Source: Aquamicrobium sp. (GTDB lineage Bacteria > Pseudomonadota > Alphaproteobacteria > Rhizobiales > Rhizobiaceae). From it: a stretch of 8,143 nucleotides of DNA. Position 1 is the first letter of the stretch; every line of letters begins with the position of its first letter. The position numbers and the translations under genes were made by a program. The notes beneath the pieces were generated by a model, which searched no databases, had not been told where the DNA came from, and saw only the letters and a list, made by a program, of their open reading frames with translations. The stretch spans positions 1 through 8,143 of the forward strand of contig JACZJD010000087.1 of the NCBI GenBank assembly GCA_014860725.1, given 5' to 3'. Below are positions 5,580-8,143 of this stretch, piece by piece.

Positions 5580-6734
5580 ATGCAGCTCACGCAGGACCAC
5601 GAACAGATCCGCGACACCGTCCGCCGCTGGGCGGCCGAGAAGGTCAACCCCCATGTCGAGCGCTGGGAGGAGGAGGAAATCTTCCCGGCGCATCAGGTGT
5701 TCGGCCAGCTCGGCGCGCTCGGCCTGCTCGGCCTGGACAAGCCGGCCGAGAACGGCGGCCTCGGGCTCGACTATTCCTATCCGGCGGTGCTGGCGGAGGC
5801 GCTGGCGGCCATCGACTGCGGCGGCATCCCGATGGCGATCGGCGTGCAGACCGACATGTGCACGCCGGCGCTCGCCCGCCACGGCAGCGCGGAGCTGCGC
5901 GAGGAGTTCCTTTCGCCCGCGATCCGGGGCGAATTCGTCGGCTGCCTCGGCGTGTCGGAGGTCGGCAGCGGCTCCGACGTCGCGTCGATCAGGACGGTCG
6001 CGAAGAAGGACGGCGGCGACTACGTCATCAACGGCGGCAAGATGTGGACGACGAGCGGCACGCAGGCCGATTTCTGCTGCGTGCTCGCCAATACGTCCGA
6101 CGGCGCGCCGCACCGCAACAAGTCGCTGATCGTCGTGCCGATGAAGACGCCCGGCATCACCATCGCCCGCAAGCTCAGGAAGATCGGCATGAACGCCTCG
6201 GACACGGCGCAGATCTTCTTCGACGACGTGCGCGTGCCGCAGGCAAACCGCATCGGCGAGGAGGGCATGGGCTTCGTCTACCAGATGGAGCAGTTCCAGT
6301 ACGAGCGGCTGTGGGGCGCGCTCAATGCCGGCGCGATGGCGCAGCGCGCCATCGACATGACCATCGACTACACGCGCGAGCGCAAGGCGTTCGGCCGCTC
6401 GATCCTCGACAACCAGTGGGTGCACTATCGCCTCGCCGAGATGCAGACCGAGGTTTCGGCCCTCAGGGCGCTGGCGTGGGAAGGGGTCGAGACGGTGGTG
6501 CGCGGCGAGGACGCCACCCGCACCGCCACCATGGCCAAGCTCAAGGCCGGCCGCGTCATCCGCGAGGTTGCCGACGGCTGCCTCCAGTTCTGGGGCGGCA
6601 TGGGCTACACGATGGAGAACCTCGTCTCGCGCATCTATCGCGACGGCCGCGTCACCTCGATCGGCGGCGGGGCGGACGAGGTGATGCTGCAGATCCTGTG
6701 CAAGTTCATGGGCACCTTCCCGAAATCGAGCTGA
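5580..6734 (+). CDS. atuD: Acyl-CoA dehydrogenase, citronellyl-CoA dehydrogenase (AtuD)-like
   Basis: This FAD enzyme is proposed to oxidise citronellyl-CoA to geranyl-CoA, making the substrate for the carboxylase encoded on both sides of it. The 384 residues show LGVSEVGSGSD (123-133), MWTTSG (155-160), RKAFGRS (268-274) and LQFWGGMGY (335-343). The C-terminal motif SIGGGADEVML (360-370) and the tail CKFMGTFP resemble AtuD as I recall it. As in the divergent dehydrogenase, the medium-chain catalytic glutamate position is glycine, and E242 in FQYERL is the likely base, a placement known from isovaleryl-CoA dehydrogenase. The gene starts 21 nt after the carboxyltransferase stop. AGGAGG lies 14 nt before the ATG, somewhat far, with GGGG closer. 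It is clearly in the same transcript. Isovaleryl-CoA or another beta-methyl acyl-CoA remains an alternative substrate. Confidence 0.9.
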   Translation: MQLTQDHEQIRDTVRRWAAEKVNPHVERWEEEEIFPAHQVFGQLGALGLLGLDKPAENGGLGLDYSYPAVLAEALAAIDCGGIPMAIGVQTDMCTPALARHGSAELREEFLSPAIRGEFVGCLGVSEVGSGSDVASIRTVAKKDGGDYVINGGKMWTTSGTQADFCCVLANTSDGAPHRNKSLIVVPMKTPGITIARKLRKIGMNASDTAQIFFDDVRVPQANRIGEEGMGFVYQMEQFQYERLWGALNAGAMAQRAIDMTIDYTRERKAFGRSILDNQWVHYRLAEMQTEVSALRALAWEGVETVVRGEDATRTATMAKLKAGRVIREVADGCLQFWGGMGYTMENLVSRIYRDGRVTSIGGGADEVMLQILCKFMGTFPKSS

Positions 6735-6754
6735 GGGCGGCGGCTGAACCGACG

Positions 6755-8143
6755 ATGACGACACCCTTCTCCAAAGTGCTGGTCGCCAACCGCGGCGAGA
6801 TCGCGCTGCGCGTCATGCGCTCGGCGCACGGCCTCGGCTACCGCACGGTCGCCGTCTATTCCTCGGCCGACGCGCAGGCGGCGCATGTCGCGGCCGCCGA
6901 CCAGGCGGTGTGCATCGGCGCGCCGCTGCCGGCGCAATCCTATCTCGATATCGGGGCGATCGTCGCCGCCGCACGCGCCACCGGCGCGGATGCGATCCAT
7001 CCCGGCTACGGCTTCCTCGCCGAGAACGCCGACTTCGCCGCCGCCTGCCGCGAGGCGGGCATCGTGTTCGTCGGTCCCTCGCCCGAAGCGATCCGCGCCA
7101 TGGGCGACAAGGCCGGCGCGAAGCGGCTGATGCTCGAGGCCGGCGTGCCCTGCATCCCCGGCTATCAGGGCGAGGGCCAGAGCGCGGAGCGCCTTGCCGA
7201 AGAAGCCGAAAAGATCGGCTACCCGCTGATGATCAAGGCGACGGCCGGCGGCGGCGGGCGCGGCATGCGCCTCGTCCGGAGCGCGGACACGTTCGCCGAG
7301 CTGTTGCGCAGCGCGCAGTCGGAGGCGAGGAACGCCTTCGGCGACGCCACCGTCCTCCTCGAGCGCGCCATCGTCGAGCCGCGCCATGTCGAGATCCAGA
7401 TCTTCGCCGACCGCCACGGCAACGTCGTGCATCTGGGTGAGCGCGACTGCTCGGTGCAGCGCCGCCACCAGAAGCTGATCGAGGAAGCGCCCTCGCCGGC
7501 GGTCGATGCGACCTTGCGCGAACGGATGGGCGCGGCGGCAGTCGCTGCCGCTCGGGCCATCGGCTACGAGGGCGCCGGCACGCTCGAATTCCTGCTCGAC
7601 CGCGACGGCGCGTTCTACTTCATGGAGATGAACACGCGGCTTCAGGTCGAGCATCCGGTGACGGAGGCGATCACCGGCCTCGACTTGGTCGAATGGCAGC
7701 TGCGGGTAGCGGCGGGCGAGCCGCTGCCGCTCAAGCAGGAGGACATCCGCTTTCGCGGCCATGCCATCGAGGTGCGGCTGTGCGCCGAGGATGCCGCACA
7801 CGGCTTCATGCCGCAGAGCGGGACCATGCGCCGCTGGCAGGAGCCCGAGGGCATCCGCGTCGAGCACGCGCTGCGGCCCGGCGCGCCGATTCCGCCCTAT
7901 TACGATTCCATGATCGCCAAGCTCGTCGCCCATGGCGCGACGCGCGAGGAGGCACGGCGCAGGCTGCTGCGCGGCCTCGGCGACACGGTGGCGCTCGGCG
8001 TCGTCACCAATCAGACGTTCCTCTCCCGCTGCCTGTCGCATCCCGACTTCGCCGCCGGGGAGGCGACGACCGCGTTCATCGCGCAGAACGAGGCCGCGCT
8101 GCTTGGCGTGGACACCGCAGCCCGGCGGCGCGCCGCCGGGCTG
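6755..8143 (+). CDS. Acyl-CoA carboxylase alpha subunit, biotin carboxylase part (cut off at right edge)
   Basis: This subunit carboxylates biotin using ATP and bicarbonate. The open frame runs 463 codons to the window edge without a stop. The biotin carboxylase module is complete: N-terminal fold KVLVANRGEIALRV (7-20), IHPGYGFLAEN (81-91), ATP-grasp glycine loop KATAGGGGRGM (161-171), HLGERDCSVQRRHQK (226-240), catalytic EMNTRLQVEHPVTE (291-304) and C-terminal YYDSMIAKLV (382-391). The biotinyl domain with its lysine, expected near residue 600 or later, is not in view. The ATG lies 20 nt after the dehydrogenase stop and starts the standard family N-terminus, but the ribosome binding site is weak. 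It is the natural partner of the carboxyltransferase and would be AtuF if the substrate is geranyl-CoA. LiuD-type methylcrotonyl-CoA carboxylase is the main alternative. Confidence 0.92.
   Translation, partial: MTTPFSKVLVANRGEIALRVMRSAHGLGYRTVAVYSSADAQAAHVAAADQAVCIGAPLPAQSYLDIGAIVAAARATGADAIHPGYGFLAENADFAAACREAGIVFVGPSPEAIRAMGDKAGAKRLMLEAGVPCIPGYQGEGQSAERLAEEAEKIGYPLMIKATAGGGGRGMRLVRSADTFAELLRSAQSEARNAFGDATVLLERAIVEPRHVEIQIFADRHGNVVHLGERDCSVQRRHQKLIEEAPSPAVDATLRERMGAAAVAAARAIGYEGAGTLEFLLDRDGAFYFMEMNTRLQVEHPVTEAITGLDLVEWQLRVAAGEPLPLKQEDIRFRGHAIEVRLCAEDAAHGFMPQSGTMRRWQEPEGIRVEHALRPGAPIPPYYDSMIAKLVAHGATREEARRRLLRGLGDTVALGVVTNQTFLSRCLSHPDFAAGEATTAFIAQNEAALLGVDTAARRRAAGL

Noticed and set aside
3924..6764. 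946-codon open frame on the minus strand, opposite the carboxyltransferase and AtuD-like genes
   Set aside because: It is antisense to two clear enzyme genes. Its translation is rich in Arg, Ala, Asp, His and Gly without any domain, as expected for the complementary frame of GC-rich coding DNA.
1..8143. tRNA, rRNA, riboswitch or phage/defence genes
   Set aside because: No cloverleaf, rRNA-like stretch, known riboswitch core or integrase/defence protein was seen; all large genes are acyl-CoA metabolism enzymes.

Overview
The window is high-GC bacterial DNA. Its densely packed acyl-CoA catabolism genes and a GTCATCCCGGCC-type intergenic palindromic element suggest an alphaproteobacterium, most likely of the Hyphomicrobiales (Rhizobiales). 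That placement is inferred from style and gene content; no rRNA or other phylogenetic marker is present.

Layout. Positions 1-78 (minus) hold the first 26 codons of an unidentified gene leaving the window on the left. Positions 79-682 form a long non-coding stretch. It contains two related perfect palindromes in a locally AT-rich patch (201-217 and 283-301), a 202-bp inverted-repeat element made of two REP-like hairpins (421-622), and a strong hairpin just past the end of the next gene (649-672). Positions 683-1864 (minus) encode an acyl-CoA dehydrogenase. It is divergent, across 176 bp, from a plus-strand gene set that runs to the right edge: AtuA-family protein (2041-3828), acyl-CoA carboxylase beta (carboxyltransferase) subunit (3939-5558), citronellyl-CoA-dehydrogenase-like enzyme (5580-6734), and biotin carboxylase subunit (6755 to the edge, cut off before its biotinyl domain).

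How the genes work together. AtuA, a carboxyltransferase, an AtuD-like dehydrogenase and a biotin carboxylase match the core of the acyclic terpene utilization (Atu) pathway known from Pseudomonas. There, citronellyl-CoA is oxidised to geranyl-CoA, a biotin-dependent carboxylase attacks the methyl branch, and hydration and cleavage shorten the chain. The remaining steps (an AtuE-type hydratase, short-chain dehydrogenases, an acyl-CoA ligase) would be expected beyond the right edge. The divergent second dehydrogenase may feed the same or a related branched acyl-CoA. Substrate assignments are inferences from family and context. Related substrates such as isovaleryl/3-methylcrotonyl-CoA or other branched acids cannot be excluded.

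The Atu-type operon is a variant arrangement of a described pathway, not a new system. The least explained parts of the window are the repeat element and the paired palindromes on the left.
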